From Halanaerobium kushneri (GTDB lineage Bacteria; Bacillota; Halanaerobiia; Halanaerobiales; Halanaerobiaceae), in assembly GCF_900156285.1 (NCBI RefSeq), contig NZ_FTNC01000003.1:142389-206388 (forward strand): 64,000 nt of DNA, read 5' to 3'. A model generated the notes under the pieces. The model saw nothing but the letters and a program-made list of their open reading frames with translations, searched no databases and was not told the origin of the DNA. Of the stretch, positions 55,465 to 64,000 are shown piece by piece. The number at the start of each line of letters is the position of its first letter. The first letter of the stretch is position 1. Made by a program: the position numbers and the translations under genes.

Positions 55465-56586
55465 ATGGTAACTTATAATAAGCTGGGAGTAAAAAAGATT
55501 ATTAATGCTGCTGGTACCTATACCAAATACAGCGGTTCACTGATGAAAGAAGAAGTTTTACTTGCTATGCAAGAAGCTTCCAGACAGTTTGTAGATATTG
55601 ACCAGCTCTTGAGTAAAAGTGGTCAGTATATTGCAGATCTTTTGGGAGTCGAAGCAGCTTTAATTACTGCAGGAGCAGCAGCAGGACTTGCTCTGTCTAC
55701 AGCGGCCTGTATTGCTGGAGATAATAAAGATCTTGCAAGGCAGCTACCTTTGAGTGAAGGATTAAAAAATGAATTCATCGTTATGAAATCCCACCGTAAT
55801 CCTTATGATCAGGCTGTGCTTACGGCCGGAGGTAAATTTGTAGAAATAGGGAATGCCATTGAAACTTTTGGCTGGGAGCTGGAAGCAGCTATTACAGAAA
55901 AAACTGCTGGTATATTTTTCTTTGTTCAGTCGGATCTGTTTCGTTCATCTTTAGAACTGGATGAAGTTATAGAAATTGCTCATAGATATAATTTGCCTGT
56001 GATTATTGATGCTGCTGCTGAACTGCCCCCAAAAGAGAATCTAACAAAGTTCATAAAAATGGGAGCAGATATAGTTCTTTTTAGTGGGGGAAAAGATTTA
56101 AGAGGACCTCAATCGTCAGGCTTAATGCTAGGTAAGCAGGAACTTCTGGATAAATGTAGGGCAAATGGGTATCCCAATCATGCTCTGGGCAGACCAATGA
56201 AATTAGATAAGGAAACTATAATTGGTTTAACCACAGCTATTGAACTTTATTTAGCAGAAGATCAGGATAAAAGAATGAAGTGCTGGGAGAAACAGGCCGA
56301 CTATCTTTATCAAAATCTAAAAGATATTGATGGTTTTGAAATAGAGCTTGGTTACCCGGATCAACCGCTGACTCAACCTGCTTCAATCCCACGTTTATTT
56401 ATTTCAGTTGCAGAAGAAATTTTAGGATTTAATAAGGAAGAACTTAGAGATAAGCTGGCTCAAAGTGAGCCAATAGTAATTGTAGAATCTGACAAAAATA
56501 ACCTTTTAATAAATCCACATATGCTACAGCAGGGAGAAGAAGAAGTTGTGCTGAGAAAAATTAGAGAAGTTTTAAAGGAGGAGTAG
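55465..56586 (+). CDS. SelA/DgaE-like PLP-dependent lyase
   Basis: This 373-residue fold-type-I PLP protein of the SelA-like group begins LGVKKIINAAGTYTKYSGS and has ALITAGAAAGLALSTAACIA. The PLP Lys is Lys210 in FSGGKDLRGPQSSG. Related proteins include D-glucosaminate-6-phosphate ammonia-lyase (DgaE) and EF_0838-type proteins, which eliminate ammonia or a side group from amino-sugar acids. ATG 55465 is 7 bp after AAAGGAG. It sits 12 bp after the deacylase and 3 bp before a RidA-like gene, so it probably takes the deacylated D-amino compound and releases an enamine (inference). Confidence 0.82.
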   Translation: MVTYNKLGVKKIINAAGTYTKYSGSLMKEEVLLAMQEASRQFVDIDQLLSKSGQYIADLLGVEAALITAGAAAGLALSTAACIAGDNKDLARQLPLSEGLKNEFIVMKSHRNPYDQAVLTAGGKFVEIGNAIETFGWELEAAITEKTAGIFFFVQSDLFRSSLELDEVIEIAHRYNLPVIIDAAAELPPKENLTKFIKMGADIVLFSGGKDLRGPQSSGLMLGKQELLDKCRANGYPNHALGRPMKLDKETIIGLTTAIELYLAEDQDKRMKCWEKQADYLYQNLKDIDGFEIELGYPDQPLTQPASIPRLFISVAEEILGFNKEELRDKLAQSEPIVIVESDKNNLLINPHMLQQGEEEVVLRKIREVLKEE

Positions 56587-56589
56587 TTT

Positions 56590-57054
56590 ATGGGTGTTGA
56601 AGCAAAGATTAAAGAACTAGGATTAGAATTACCGGAAACACCAGCCCCAATTGCTGAATATATTCCTGCCAAAAGGGTTAATGATTTAGTTTATGTTTCT
56701 GGTCAGGGTCCAATTAGTAAGGGAAAATTTATTCATATAGGAAAAGTTGGGGAGAGTGTGAGTCTAGATGAAGGTTATCAGTCTGCTCAGCAGTGCTGTT
56801 TGAATGCTCTGGCAGCTGTAAAATCAGTTGTTGGCTCCCTCGATGAAATCGAAGAAATAGTTAAATTAAGAGGCTTTGTTAATAGTACAGATGATTTTTT
56901 GGAGCAACCAAAGGTAATTAATGGAGCTTCTGAGCTGCTGGTTAAAATTTTTGGAGAAAAAGGACGTCATGCCAGAGCAGCTCTGGGTACCTCTGTTCTG
57001 CCCGATGATATTCCAGTTGAATTAGAAATGATTGTTAAAGTAAAAAGTGATTGA
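56590..57054 (+). CDS. RidA-like (YjgF/YER057c/UK114) protein, larger subfamily
   Basis: This 154-residue protein is of the longer YjgF-like subfamily (LGLELPETPAPIAEYIPAKR; LVYVSGQGPISKGK; HARAALGTSVLPDDIPVELE). The Arg and Glu positions of the RidA active site are present. It lies 3 bp after the PLP lyase gene, the expected place for a helper that hydrolyses an enamine product. It is the second case in this window of a RidA-type gene next to an ammonia-releasing enzyme (the other is 39935-41636). Confidence 0.88.
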   Translation: MGVEAKIKELGLELPETPAPIAEYIPAKRVNDLVYVSGQGPISKGKFIHIGKVGESVSLDEGYQSAQQCCLNALAAVKSVVGSLDEIEEIVKLRGFVNSTDDFLEQPKVINGASELLVKIFGEKGRHARAALGTSVLPDDIPVELEMIVKVKSD

Positions 57055-57064
57055 GGTGTAAAAA

Positions 57065-58093
57065 ATGGTTGCAAAACTGCTAGAAGTTAAAAATCTACAA
57101 ACTTACTTTTATACAGAAGAAGGTGTAGTTAAGGCGGTAGATGGGGTTGATTTTGAGATTTATCCCGGCGAAACTCTGGGTATTGTAGGCGAATCAGGCT
57201 GTGGTAAAAGTGTTACCTCTTTATCAATCATGCGGCTGGTCGAATCCCCTCCCGGAAGAATAGAAGCCGGAGAGATTATTTTCAGAGGGAAAGATTTAAC
57301 AAAAATATCTGAAAAAGAAATGCGAAAAATTCGCGGTAATGATATTTCAATGATTTTCCAGGAGCCGATGACTTCTTTAAATCCTGTTTACACTGTTGGA
57401 AATCAGATTATGGAAGCAATTATGCTGCACAAAAGTGTAGACAAAAAAGAAGCCAGACGGCAGGCAATTGAGATGCTGCAGAAGGTGGGGATACCTCTCC
57501 CCGAACAGCGTGTAGACGAATATCCTCACCAGCTATCCGGTGGGATGAGACAGCGGGTAATGATTGCCATGGCCTTAAGCTGTGATCCTCAATTATTGAT
57601 TGCAGATGAGCCGACGACAGCGCTTGATGTGACTATTCAGGCTCAAATTTTAGAGTTAATGAACTCCTTAAAAGAAAGTTATGGTATGGCAATTATGATG
57701 ATTACCCATGATTTAGGGGTAATTGCAGAAGTTTCAGATCGAGTAGCAGTTATGTATGCCGGTAAAGTAGTAGAATACTCAAATGTATACCCACTCTTTG
57801 AAGATCCAAAACATCCCTATACCTGGGGATTAATGAATTCAATACCGAAATTAGATAAGGATGTTGACCGCTTGGAAGCAATTCCAGGTAGTGTACCTTC
57901 TCCTCTTAATTTTCCGGAAGGCTGTAAGTTTAACACCCGCTGTCCTCTGGCTGAAGAGAAGTGTTATGACCAGGAACCCCCATTAGAGGATACAGGTGAA
58001 GGACATCTCGTTCGCTGCTGGAGATACAGAGACTTAGAGGAGATTAAAAAAAGAGGAGAAAGAATTTACGAGGATCGAGGTGTTTTAGACTAA
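57065..58093 (+). CDS. Peptide-type ABC ATPase, DppD/OppD family
   Basis: This 342-residue ATPase has Walker A GESGCGKS near residue 46, the [14 protein letters not shown] signature, Walker [15 protein letters not shown] and the switch His in [11 protein letters not shown]. The C-terminal oligopeptide-ATPase extension carries Cys in [15 protein letters not shown] and a further Cys near the end, the motif thought to hold a [4Fe-4S] cluster in DppD/DppF. It overlaps the next gene by one base. It probably serves both peptide-type importers in the window, as the first has no ATPase. Confidence 0.95.
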   Translation: MVAKLLEVKNLQTYFYTEEGVVKAVDGVDFEIYPGETLGIVGESGCGKSVTSLSIMRLVESPPGRIEAGEIIFRGKDLTKISEKEMRKIRGNDISMIFQEPMTSLNPVYTVGNQIMEAIMLHKSVDKKEARRQAIEMLQKVGIPLPEQRVDEYPHQLSGGMRQRVMIAMALSCDPQLLIADEPTTALDVTIQAQILELMNSLKESYGMAIMMITHDLGVIAEVSDRVAVMYAGKVVEYSNVYPLFEDPKHPYTWGLMNSIPKLDKDVDRLEAIPGSVPSPLNFPEGCKFNTRCPLAEEKCYDQEPPLEDTGEGHLVRCWRYRDLEEIKKRGERIYEDRGVLD

Positions 58094-59067
58094 TGGCTGA
58101 TAACTTATTAGAAGTAAGGAATTTAAAAAAATATTTCCCGGTGAAATCTGAAATATTTAAGAGAACTGTGGCCCAGGTAAAAGCTGTTGATGATATTTCT
58201 TTTTCGGTAGAAGAAGGTGAAACACTCGGTCTGGTAGGAGAATCAGGTTGTGGTAAGTCAACAACCGGTAGAACAATTCTTCGTCTTTTAAAAGCGACTG
58301 CTGGAGATGTTGTATTTGAGGGCAAAAGAGTAATGGAGTTGGATGCAAAGGAAATGAGGTTACTCAGGCGTGATATGCAGATTATCTTTCAGGATCCCTA
58401 TGCATCCTTAAATCCGAGAATGACTGTGGCTGATATTGTTGGTGAGCCGCTTGTTATTCATAAGCTTGTTACCAGTAAAGAAGAAAAGTACAGCAAAGTA
58501 AAAGAGATTTTGGAGAATGTAGGGATGGGAGCAGAATATATGAACCGCTATCCGCATGAGTTTTCTGGAGGTCAGCGGCAGCGGATAGGTGTAGCCAGAG
58601 CCCTAGCAGTTGATCCTAAATTAATAATTGCAGATGAACCTGTATCTGCCCTTGATGTATCAGTTCAGGCTCAGGTTATTAATCTACTGCAGGATTTACA
58701 GAAAGAATATGGTTTAACCTATTTATTTATTGCTCATGATCTAAGTGTGGTAAAACATATTAGTGATCGAGTAGCAGTAATGTATCTTGGTAAAATAGTG
58801 GAACTAACTGACAAAAAGGAATTATTTAAAAATCCAATGCATCCTTATACTCAGTCACTTTTATCTGCAATACCTGAAGCAGATCCGAAAAAGAAAAAAG
58901 ATAGAATTATTTTAAAAGGGGATGTTCCTTCACCTGTTAATCCTCCTTCGGGCTGCAGGTTCCATCCCCGCTGTCCTGAGGCTTTTGAACCCTGTCCAGA
59001 AGTTGAACCTGAGTTTAAAGAATATGGTGATGGGCACCTTGCAGCCTGTCATTTATTAAATAACTAA
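58093..59067 (+). CDS. Peptide-type ABC ATPase, DppF/OppF family
   Basis: This 324-residue ATPase has the DppF start ([20 protein letters not shown]), Walker [10 protein letters not shown], signature [15 protein letters not shown], Walker [15 protein letters not shown] and the C-terminal Cys motif [16 protein letters not shown]. It forms the ATPase heterodimer with the DppD-like protein; the TAATG overlap couples their translation. Confidence 0.95.
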   Translation: MADNLLEVRNLKKYFPVKSEIFKRTVAQVKAVDDISFSVEEGETLGLVGESGCGKSTTGRTILRLLKATAGDVVFEGKRVMELDAKEMRLLRRDMQIIFQDPYASLNPRMTVADIVGEPLVIHKLVTSKEEKYSKVKEILENVGMGAEYMNRYPHEFSGGQRQRIGVARALAVDPKLIIADEPVSALDVSVQAQVINLLQDLQKEYGLTYLFIAHDLSVVKHISDRVAVMYLGKIVELTDKKELFKNPMHPYTQSLLSAIPEADPKKKKDRIILKGDVPSPVNPPSGCRFHPRCPEAFEPCPEVEPEFKEYGDGHLAACHLLNN

Positions 59068-59092
59068 GCCAAAAATGCAGCGGGAGGTTAAG

Positions 59093-60229
59093 ATGACTAC
59101 TTTAATAAAAAATTTTAAGTTAATCGGATTTAATAAAAGCCTGCAGAATATCAATGAATTTTATTTGGATCAAGAGGGCTGCATTAGAGAAAAGCCAACG
59201 AATAACGAGATTGAACTAAAGATCTTGGATTTGGAGGGGAATTATCTGTCCCCGGGCTGGATTGACCTCCATACTCATATTTATTATGGTGTTTCGAATC
59301 TGGGTTTAAATCCTGATTTAATTGGACCAAAAACTGGTGTGACAGTTTTAAATGATACCGGGAGCGCAGGAGAGGCTAATTTTTTAGGATTTAAAAAATA
59401 TATTATTGAGCCGCGTAATTATCCAATTTATGCTTTTATTAATCTCGGTTCTACTGGTTTGATAAAATCAAATCAGATAAGTGAACTTAATAGTTTAGAA
59501 ATGATTGATCTTGACAATTTATACCGGAGAGTTGAAGCAAACAGAGAATATATTAGAGGAATAAAATTACGAGCAAGTGGTGTCATTTTACAGGGGATGA
59601 ATTCTGATATTGTTAAACTGGCAAAAGCAGCAGCCCGCGAAGTATCACTTCCTTTAATGGTCCATGTTGGTGAGCCTTTACCTTTATTAGAAGATATTTT
59701 ACCTTATTTAGATCCAGGGGATATTGTTACTCATATTTATCATGGTAAGCGCTGGGGCATTTATCGTAATAATGAATTTTTAAAAGAATATAAAGAGGCA
59801 TTAGAAAAGAGAATTAAGTTTGATGTAGGACACGGGGCTGCAAGTTTTAACTTTGAGGTTGCCAGAAAAGCCTTTGCAGCTGGTTATTTTCCGGATACTA
59901 TCAGTACAGATCTGCACACAGAAAATATTAATGGACCTGTCTGGGATTTAAGTTTAACCATGTCTAAATTAATGGAATTGGGTATGAATCTGGAACAGAT
60001 TATTGAGGCTGTAACAGTTAATGCTGCTGATATCTTAAAAATTGATTCCTTTCAAAGTGAATTTTATAATTCTCAGGCCAGGTTTACGGTTTTTAGAAAA
60101 GAAGAATGTCAACTTGAAGTTTTTGATTCAAATAATAACAGGATAATTCTTCATAACTATTTGAGACCAGTTAAGACTATGATTGGGTCTAAGGTTTATG
60201 AGGCGGATTCTCGATTTAAAATTGAATAA
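59093..60229 (+). CDS. EF_0837/AHA_3915-type amidohydrolase
   Basis: This 378-residue metallohydrolase has GWIDLHTHIYYGVSNLG (metal-binding HTH), GVTVLNDTGSAG, GIKLRASGVILQGMN with the Lys that is usually carbamylated, VHVGEPLP, DIVTHIYHGK and TISTDLHTEN. Homologues (EF_0837) are usually encoded next to a SelA-like PLP protein (EF_0838), exactly the combination seen here with 55465. The usual third member, a KDPG-type aldolase, is absent from this operon. ATG 59093 is 6 bp after GGGAGG; an earlier ATG at 59075 lacks a site. The substrate is unknown. Confidence 0.85.
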   Translation: MTTLIKNFKLIGFNKSLQNINEFYLDQEGCIREKPTNNEIELKILDLEGNYLSPGWIDLHTHIYYGVSNLGLNPDLIGPKTGVTVLNDTGSAGEANFLGFKKYIIEPRNYPIYAFINLGSTGLIKSNQISELNSLEMIDLDNLYRRVEANREYIRGIKLRASGVILQGMNSDIVKLAKAAAREVSLPLMVHVGEPLPLLEDILPYLDPGDIVTHIYHGKRWGIYRNNEFLKEYKEALEKRIKFDVGHGAASFNFEVARKAFAAGYFPDTISTDLHTENINGPVWDLSLTMSKLMELGMNLEQIIEAVTVNAADILKIDSFQSEFYNSQARFTVFRKEECQLEVFDSNNNRIILHNYLRPVKTMIGSKVYEADSRFKIE

Positions 60230-60237
60230 ACTAATTC

Positions 60238-60266
60238 AACCCACATTATAATGTGGGTTTTTTTTT
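60238..60266 (+). terminator. Strong terminator closing the deacylase operon
   Basis: The 22-bp palindrome (arms AACCCACATTA and TAATGTGGGTT) is followed by nine T residues in all. It also separates the convergent AraC gene that ends at 60291. Confidence 0.92.
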
Positions 60267-60290
60267 GAAAAATATTAATATAATTTGTTA

Positions 60291-61163
60291 TTAATCATTG
60301 AAAAACTGATAATTTTCTATAGCTGAACGTTTTTGTTGATATTCCTGGGGTGAAATTCCAACTTCTTTTTTAAAGGCTCTGTAAAAAGTTGAGTAATCAC
60401 CAAAATTTAATTGAGAGGAAACTTCACTGCAGCTATTGTCATCAAGCAATAGCCTTTTAGCGGTCATTATTTTTTTGTAGTGTATATAGTGAATAATCGA
60501 AACACCGGTGTGTTTTTTGAAAATATGGGATAAATAGGATTTATTTAAATAAAATCTATCTGACAAAAAATCCAGAGAGAGAGATTTGTTAATATTATTA
60601 TTGATATAAGTAATGATATCTAGAATTCTTTCATTATATTTTATAGTGCTACCTTCGTTCTTTTCTTTTTGCGTAAAGAGTTTATTGATCAAAATTAAAA
60701 GCTGAACAAAAATAGTTTCAATCATTATTTCTGATTCTTCAGTTTTCTGTTCCGCGTATTTAGTTATTTTTTTAAAGTAATTAAAAATTTTTTGATCCTG
60801 ATCATAGATCTTATTATGGTGTGCTTCTTTTCGATTTTCAAAACATTCCAATAAGTTGAAATCATAGGAGTCATATTTTGATAAAACCCAGGGAAAAAAG
60901 TGAATAACAATTCTTTTATATGGTATATCTTGATTGAAGATTGGTTTATGCAGTTCTCTGTTATTCATAATTAGCAGAGTGTTTTTTTCTAATTCATAGG
61001 CATGTCCCTCTATATAATAGGTAACATCACCTTCCAAAAAATAAAATAGCTCATAAAAATCATGGAGATGCATATTAAATCTATCGGAATCAGATATCTC
61101 CTTGGATTTTTTATAAGTTACTTCTAAAAGGTTGTTACTCAAATAGCAATCTTTATCACTCAT
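60291..61163 (-). CDS. AraC-family regulator with N-terminal cupin
   Basis: This 290-residue regulator has an N-terminal cupin (HLHDFYELFYFLEGDVTYYI; TLLIMNNRELHKPIF), a helical linker and a C-terminal double HTH (LSDRFYLNKSYLSHIFKKHT; FGDYSTFYRAFKKEVGISPQ). The layout is that of sugar-responsive AraC proteins such as RhaS or MsmR. A GGGGG ribosome site precedes the ATG. It is divergent from the 817-residue protein gene at 61391 and very likely controls it and any genes beyond the right edge. Confidence 0.93.
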   Translation of the reverse strand: MSDKDCYLSNNLLEVTYKKSKEISDSDRFNMHLHDFYELFYFLEGDVTYYIEGHAYELEKNTLLIMNNRELHKPIFNQDIPYKRIVIHFFPWVLSKYDSYDFNLLECFENRKEAHHNKIYDQDQKIFNYFKKITKYAEQKTEESEIMIETIFVQLLILINKLFTQKEKNEGSTIKYNERILDIITYINNNINKSLSLDFLSDRFYLNKSYLSHIFKKHTGVSIIHYIHYKKIMTAKRLLLDDNSCSEVSSQLNFGDYSTFYRAFKKEVGISPQEYQQKRSAIENYQFFND

Positions 61164-61390
61164 TGGAATTCCCCCTGTTTTAAAGTTTAATTTTATTATA
61201 CCTAAAGATTTGCAATATTTAAAGCAGAAAACTCAAAGCAGAATAAAAATTATTGTTATATAATTAATTACAGAATGAATTTTCGGATAATTAAAACAAA
61301 AAATTTTTCAAAATAATATTAAAAAAATTAATAGGAGTTAATTTATAATTAAGAAAATAAATTGCTTTGGGGAAAGGAGAATCTATTAGT

Positions 61391-63844
61391 TTGTTAGAGT
61401 ATACAGTTCAAAAAGATGGTTATTTAAATCACTGGAAAATATCAAAACTAAAAGAAAAATATTATAATTCAAATCCAGATACGATGGAAGCTAAAATAGA
61501 TAATTCCTGGCTGGATAAAGGTTTTTCTATTCATCAGTATCCTTGTAGAAAAGAATTTTTAGCTGAATATGAAGATCGAGAAATTAATTTACGCAATAAT
61601 CCTGCAGCAGAAAATATTTATTTTCCCTTTGGAAATCCTAAGGTGGAAAGATCTGGTTTTTGGTTTATACCAACATATTTGGAAAGCTGGGCTGAATCTT
61701 TAATTAAAGTGCCCGAAACTGGAGAATATAAATTTAAGGTAAAAACATGTGGAGGGATTAAAATCTGGATTGATGGAAAAGAGATTGTTGATTTCAGACC
61801 TTATGCTCGTAATATTGAAAAAAACAAGAAGTTTTCAATTAATTTAGATAAAGGCTCCCATAAATTCCAGGTGTTTTTTAATGATCTGGCAGAAAGAGAT
61901 ACTTTATATTATTTTGCTCTACAATCTCAAAATGATATAAAAATAAAACAAATTATAGAAGCAGAAAAGGATTTGAGAAAAGCTAAAGACCTTGAAAAGT
62001 TTTTGCAGTCTGCTCATTTTAAAGTAGATACTTACCGAGAGGGGAAAATTAAATTACATTTTTCCCATTCTTTTGTTGAAAATTTAGATTTAAAAATTAG
62101 TGCTGGTGGTGATTTTGTAGACTTCATTGATCAGACTGTAAGAGAAGTTATTCTGCCAAAAAATAAAAAAGAAATTGAAATCGGCAGTGTAGAAGATTAT
62201 CCTATGGGTTTCAATCATTTTAAGATAACCGCCTTAATAGCTGATAATCTGACAATAAGTAAACATCTGACCTTACAAATTCATCAAAAAGAACTTCTTT
62301 TTCCTCCAGCGGATAGTTTAAAAAAGAGGAAAGAAAATAATTTGAAATTTATTATTGAACATGGCGAATCAATTGCCCAAAAGGCTCTGGCAATGATATC
62401 TGAGAAGACAGAGCTAAAAAAGGCAAAAAAAATATTATTAAATGAACTCAATGGTATAGAAAAACGGAAAGATTGTAGTGATTTCTATTTAGTACCCATA
62501 CTTTGGTTATGGATTAAATATAAAGATGAAGTTTTTGATGATGCTTTTTGGAACTATGCCGAAGAAGTTATAAGAGGTTTTAGATACTGGATTGACGAAG
62601 AAGGCAGTGATGTTATGTGGTATTTTAGTGAGAATCACGCTCTGCTTTTTCATGTATCTGAACTGCTTGCTGGTCAGATTTTTCCTGAAAAAGGTTTTTC
62701 TAATTCTGGAATTACTGGAGAAGAACATTTTAAAAGGGCAGAAAAAAGACTTAATGAGTGGTTTAAAAGATTTTTTGCAGAAGGTTTTTCAGAATGGAAT
62801 TCTACCGCCTATTTACCAATAGACTTAATAGGATTTTTTGCTCTTTATGAATTAGCAGATAATGATAATTTAAGGATTCAGGCAGAAAAGGCTATAGATA
62901 TGACTTTTGAATTGATTGCTTATAATAGTCATCATGGGTTAATGGCCTGTTCTCACGGCAGAAGCTATGAAAAAGAGCTTAAAGGGAGATATGTAAATTA
63001 TACTAATGCAGTCAGCAGAGTTTCCTGGGGAGTTGGTTATTTAAATGAAGCTACAAATGCCCAGGTTCTTTACTGCTTATCTGATTATAAACCAGATCCT
63101 GAATTAAAAAAATATGTTGATTGGAATGAGAAAAATGGTCTAATCTTTAAAAATACTCAGGGGAAAAATAATTTTGTGGATCTATATCTCTATAAAACAA
63201 AAGATTATTTATTAACTTCGGCAATAGATTTCAAATCAGCAAAAAAGGGTTATCAGGAGCATGTCAGTCAATTAACTATAGATGCTGAAGCATTATGCTG
63301 GATTAATCATCCAGGTGAAAATGTTGAAATTGGTTTTGGAAGACCAGCATACTGGGCTGGAAATGGTTACCTGCCAAAGGTGTCTCAGTATAAAAATATT
63401 CAGTTTTTACTTTTTGACATTGGGGAGGACCATCCGGTTGATTTTACCCATGCTTATTTTCCAGCTTATGCTTTTGATGAGTATTTGGAAAAGGATAATT
63501 ATTACTTTGCCCGTAAGAATAATGCATTTTTTGCTATCACAGCTGCCCATAAATTAAATTTAGTTAAAGATGGAATTAACCAGGGCAGAGAATTAAAATC
63601 TTCTGGCAGAAAAAATAGCTGGATGATCAGAGCAGCTAATGATGATGAGTTTAAATCATTTAAAAGTTTTATTGACCAGATAAGCAATTCCTATTTGGAT
63701 ATAGATGAACAAGAAATTAAATTTATCGATCCAAAACAGGGTGAATTCCGCTTTAATTGGAAAAAAGGTTTGTCTCTAAATGATAGGGTCATAGAAGTAG
63801 AGCATACTGAACCAACTGGAAAATTAATAATAGATGAAAAATAA
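61391..63844 (+). CDS. 817-residue conserved protein: PA14-like region plus probable alpha/alpha-toroid
   Basis: I do not recognise a named family. Residues about 90-175 look PA14-like (SLIKVPETGEYKFKVKTCGG; IWIDGKEIVDFRP). Residues about 300-600 are helical with conserved aromatic and acidic groups (WYFSENHALLFHVSELLAG; NEWFKRFFAEGFSEWNSTAY; MACSHGRSYEKELKGRYVN), like alpha/alpha-toroid polysaccharide lyases and hydrolases. The C-terminal part is beta-rich. There is no signal peptide, so a substrate would be intracellular. TTG 61391 is 10 bp after AAAGGAG; an earlier TTG at 61367 overlaps that site. Its divergent AraC-cupin neighbour suggests sugar-responsive expression. Confidence 0.65.
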   Translation: MLEYTVQKDGYLNHWKISKLKEKYYNSNPDTMEAKIDNSWLDKGFSIHQYPCRKEFLAEYEDREINLRNNPAAENIYFPFGNPKVERSGFWFIPTYLESWAESLIKVPETGEYKFKVKTCGGIKIWIDGKEIVDFRPYARNIEKNKKFSINLDKGSHKFQVFFNDLAERDTLYYFALQSQNDIKIKQIIEAEKDLRKAKDLEKFLQSAHFKVDTYREGKIKLHFSHSFVENLDLKISAGGDFVDFIDQTVREVILPKNKKEIEIGSVEDYPMGFNHFKITALIADNLTISKHLTLQIHQKELLFPPADSLKKRKENNLKFIIEHGESIAQKALAMISEKTELKKAKKILLNELNGIEKRKDCSDFYLVPILWLWIKYKDEVFDDAFWNYAEEVIRGFRYWIDEEGSDVMWYFSENHALLFHVSELLAGQIFPEKGFSNSGITGEEHFKRAEKRLNEWFKRFFAEGFSEWNSTAYLPIDLIGFFALYELADNDNLRIQAEKAIDMTFELIAYNSHHGLMACSHGRSYEKELKGRYVNYTNAVSRVSWGVGYLNEATNAQVLYCLSDYKPDPELKKYVDWNEKNGLIFKNTQGKNNFVDLYLYKTKDYLLTSAIDFKSAKKGYQEHVSQLTIDAEALCWINHPGENVEIGFGRPAYWAGNGYLPKVSQYKNIQFLLFDIGEDHPVDFTHAYFPAYAFDEYLEKDNYYFARKNNAFFAITAAHKLNLVKDGINQGRELKSSGRKNSWMIRAANDDEFKSFKSFIDQISNSYLDIDEQEIKFIDPKQGEFRFNWKKGLSLNDRVIEVEHTEPTGKLIIDEK

Positions 63845-63867
63845 TTATTATAAACTTAGTTTTGTTA

Positions 63868-63891
63868 ATTAAATGGTTTTAACCATTTAAT
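63868..63891. repeat. Inverted repeat near the right edge
   Basis: ATTAAATGGTT and AACCATTTAAT are perfect 11-bp arms around TT. No T tract follows on the plus strand, so it may be an operator for the next gene or a weak terminator. The 156 bases after the 61391 gene hold nothing else that I recognise. Confidence 0.5.
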
Positions 63892-64000
63892 ATAAAAATT
63901 AATTTAATAGGTGTTTGCAAAATAGGCAAAGAAAATAGTGAAAAACTGTAAGTGATGGGTTTAGTTCAATTTTTAGATTTAAAAAAATTGAATAAGGAAA

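Overview
The window is about 64 kb of AT-rich DNA from an anaerobic, sugar- and amino-acid-fermenting Firmicute, most likely one of the Halanaerobiales (Halanaerobium-like). This assignment is inferred from gene content and style, not from a marker gene. Strong GGAGG ribosome sites with many TTG and GTG starts fit a Firmicute. None of the five ABC substrate-binding proteins has a lipobox cysteine after its signal peptide, which fits soluble periplasmic proteins in a two-membrane (diderm) Firmicute. A BCCT osmolyte-type carrier and many acidic proteins fit a halophile. There are no rRNA or tRNA genes, insertion sequences, phage genes or CRISPR arrays. Nearly everything is encoded on the plus strand.

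Region by region: (1) 1-7971 is a beta-glucan-type sugar locus: a YesM/YesN-like two-component system (the kinase is cut by the window edge), a sugar ABC importer without its own ATPase, and cytoplasmic GH5 and GH30 enzymes. (2) 8426-16750 is a beta-galactoside locus behind a strong promoter with TAGTAAAAT/TTTTACT repeats: a LysO-type exporter, a second ATPase-less sugar importer, LacZ and a LacI regulator. (3) 16841-19765 is a small accessory patch: a zinc-finger/HTH/Panacea antitoxin with no convincing toxin, a 20-codon remnant of a DUF6765-type gene, and a Gfo/Idh/MocA oxidoreductase. (4) 19997-27291 is one operon behind a consensus promoter with paired operators: an AGPS/GlcD-like FAD enzyme, an MFS carrier, EtfB and EtfA, a short-chain dehydrogenase and an FGGY kinase. 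It reads as an ETF-coupled route for a hydroxylated substrate that ends in phosphorylation. (5) 27355-31175 holds a BCCT carrier, SurE and an FrhB-like ferredoxin-flavoprotein.

(6) 31218-43131 starts with an RpiR/SIS regulator and a second consensus promoter. It continues as a LivJHMGF-type importer, a member of the 2-aminothiazoline-4-carboxylate hydrolase family, an atypical DhaK/DhaL pair, an XRE-cupin regulator, an L-cysteine-desulfidase-like protein, RidA, and a canonical DhaK with DhaM. This mixture of cysteine chemistry and dihydroxyacetone-type kinases is the best candidate here for an undescribed pathway. (7) 43116-45284 holds an HD phosphohydrolase and a full-length DUF6765 protein, divergently arranged. 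(8) 45467-60266 holds two peptide-type ABC importers around a LacI regulator. Only the second carries ATPases, together with an N-acyl-D-amino-acid deacylase, a SelA/DgaE-like PLP lyase, a RidA-like protein and an EF_0837-type amidohydrolase. (9) 60291-63844 is an AraC-cupin regulator divergent from an 817-residue protein with a PA14-like region and a probable alpha/alpha-toroid, a possible undescribed polysaccharide-active enzyme.

In most loci the logic is the same: a soluble binding protein and permeases bring in a small molecule, cytoplasmic enzymes cleave or deaminate it, and a local regulator senses it or its phosphorylated product. Four of the five binding-protein genes are followed at once by a hairpin, probably setting a high ratio of binding protein to the genes downstream. 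All functional calls rest on reading motifs and context; no database search was run.
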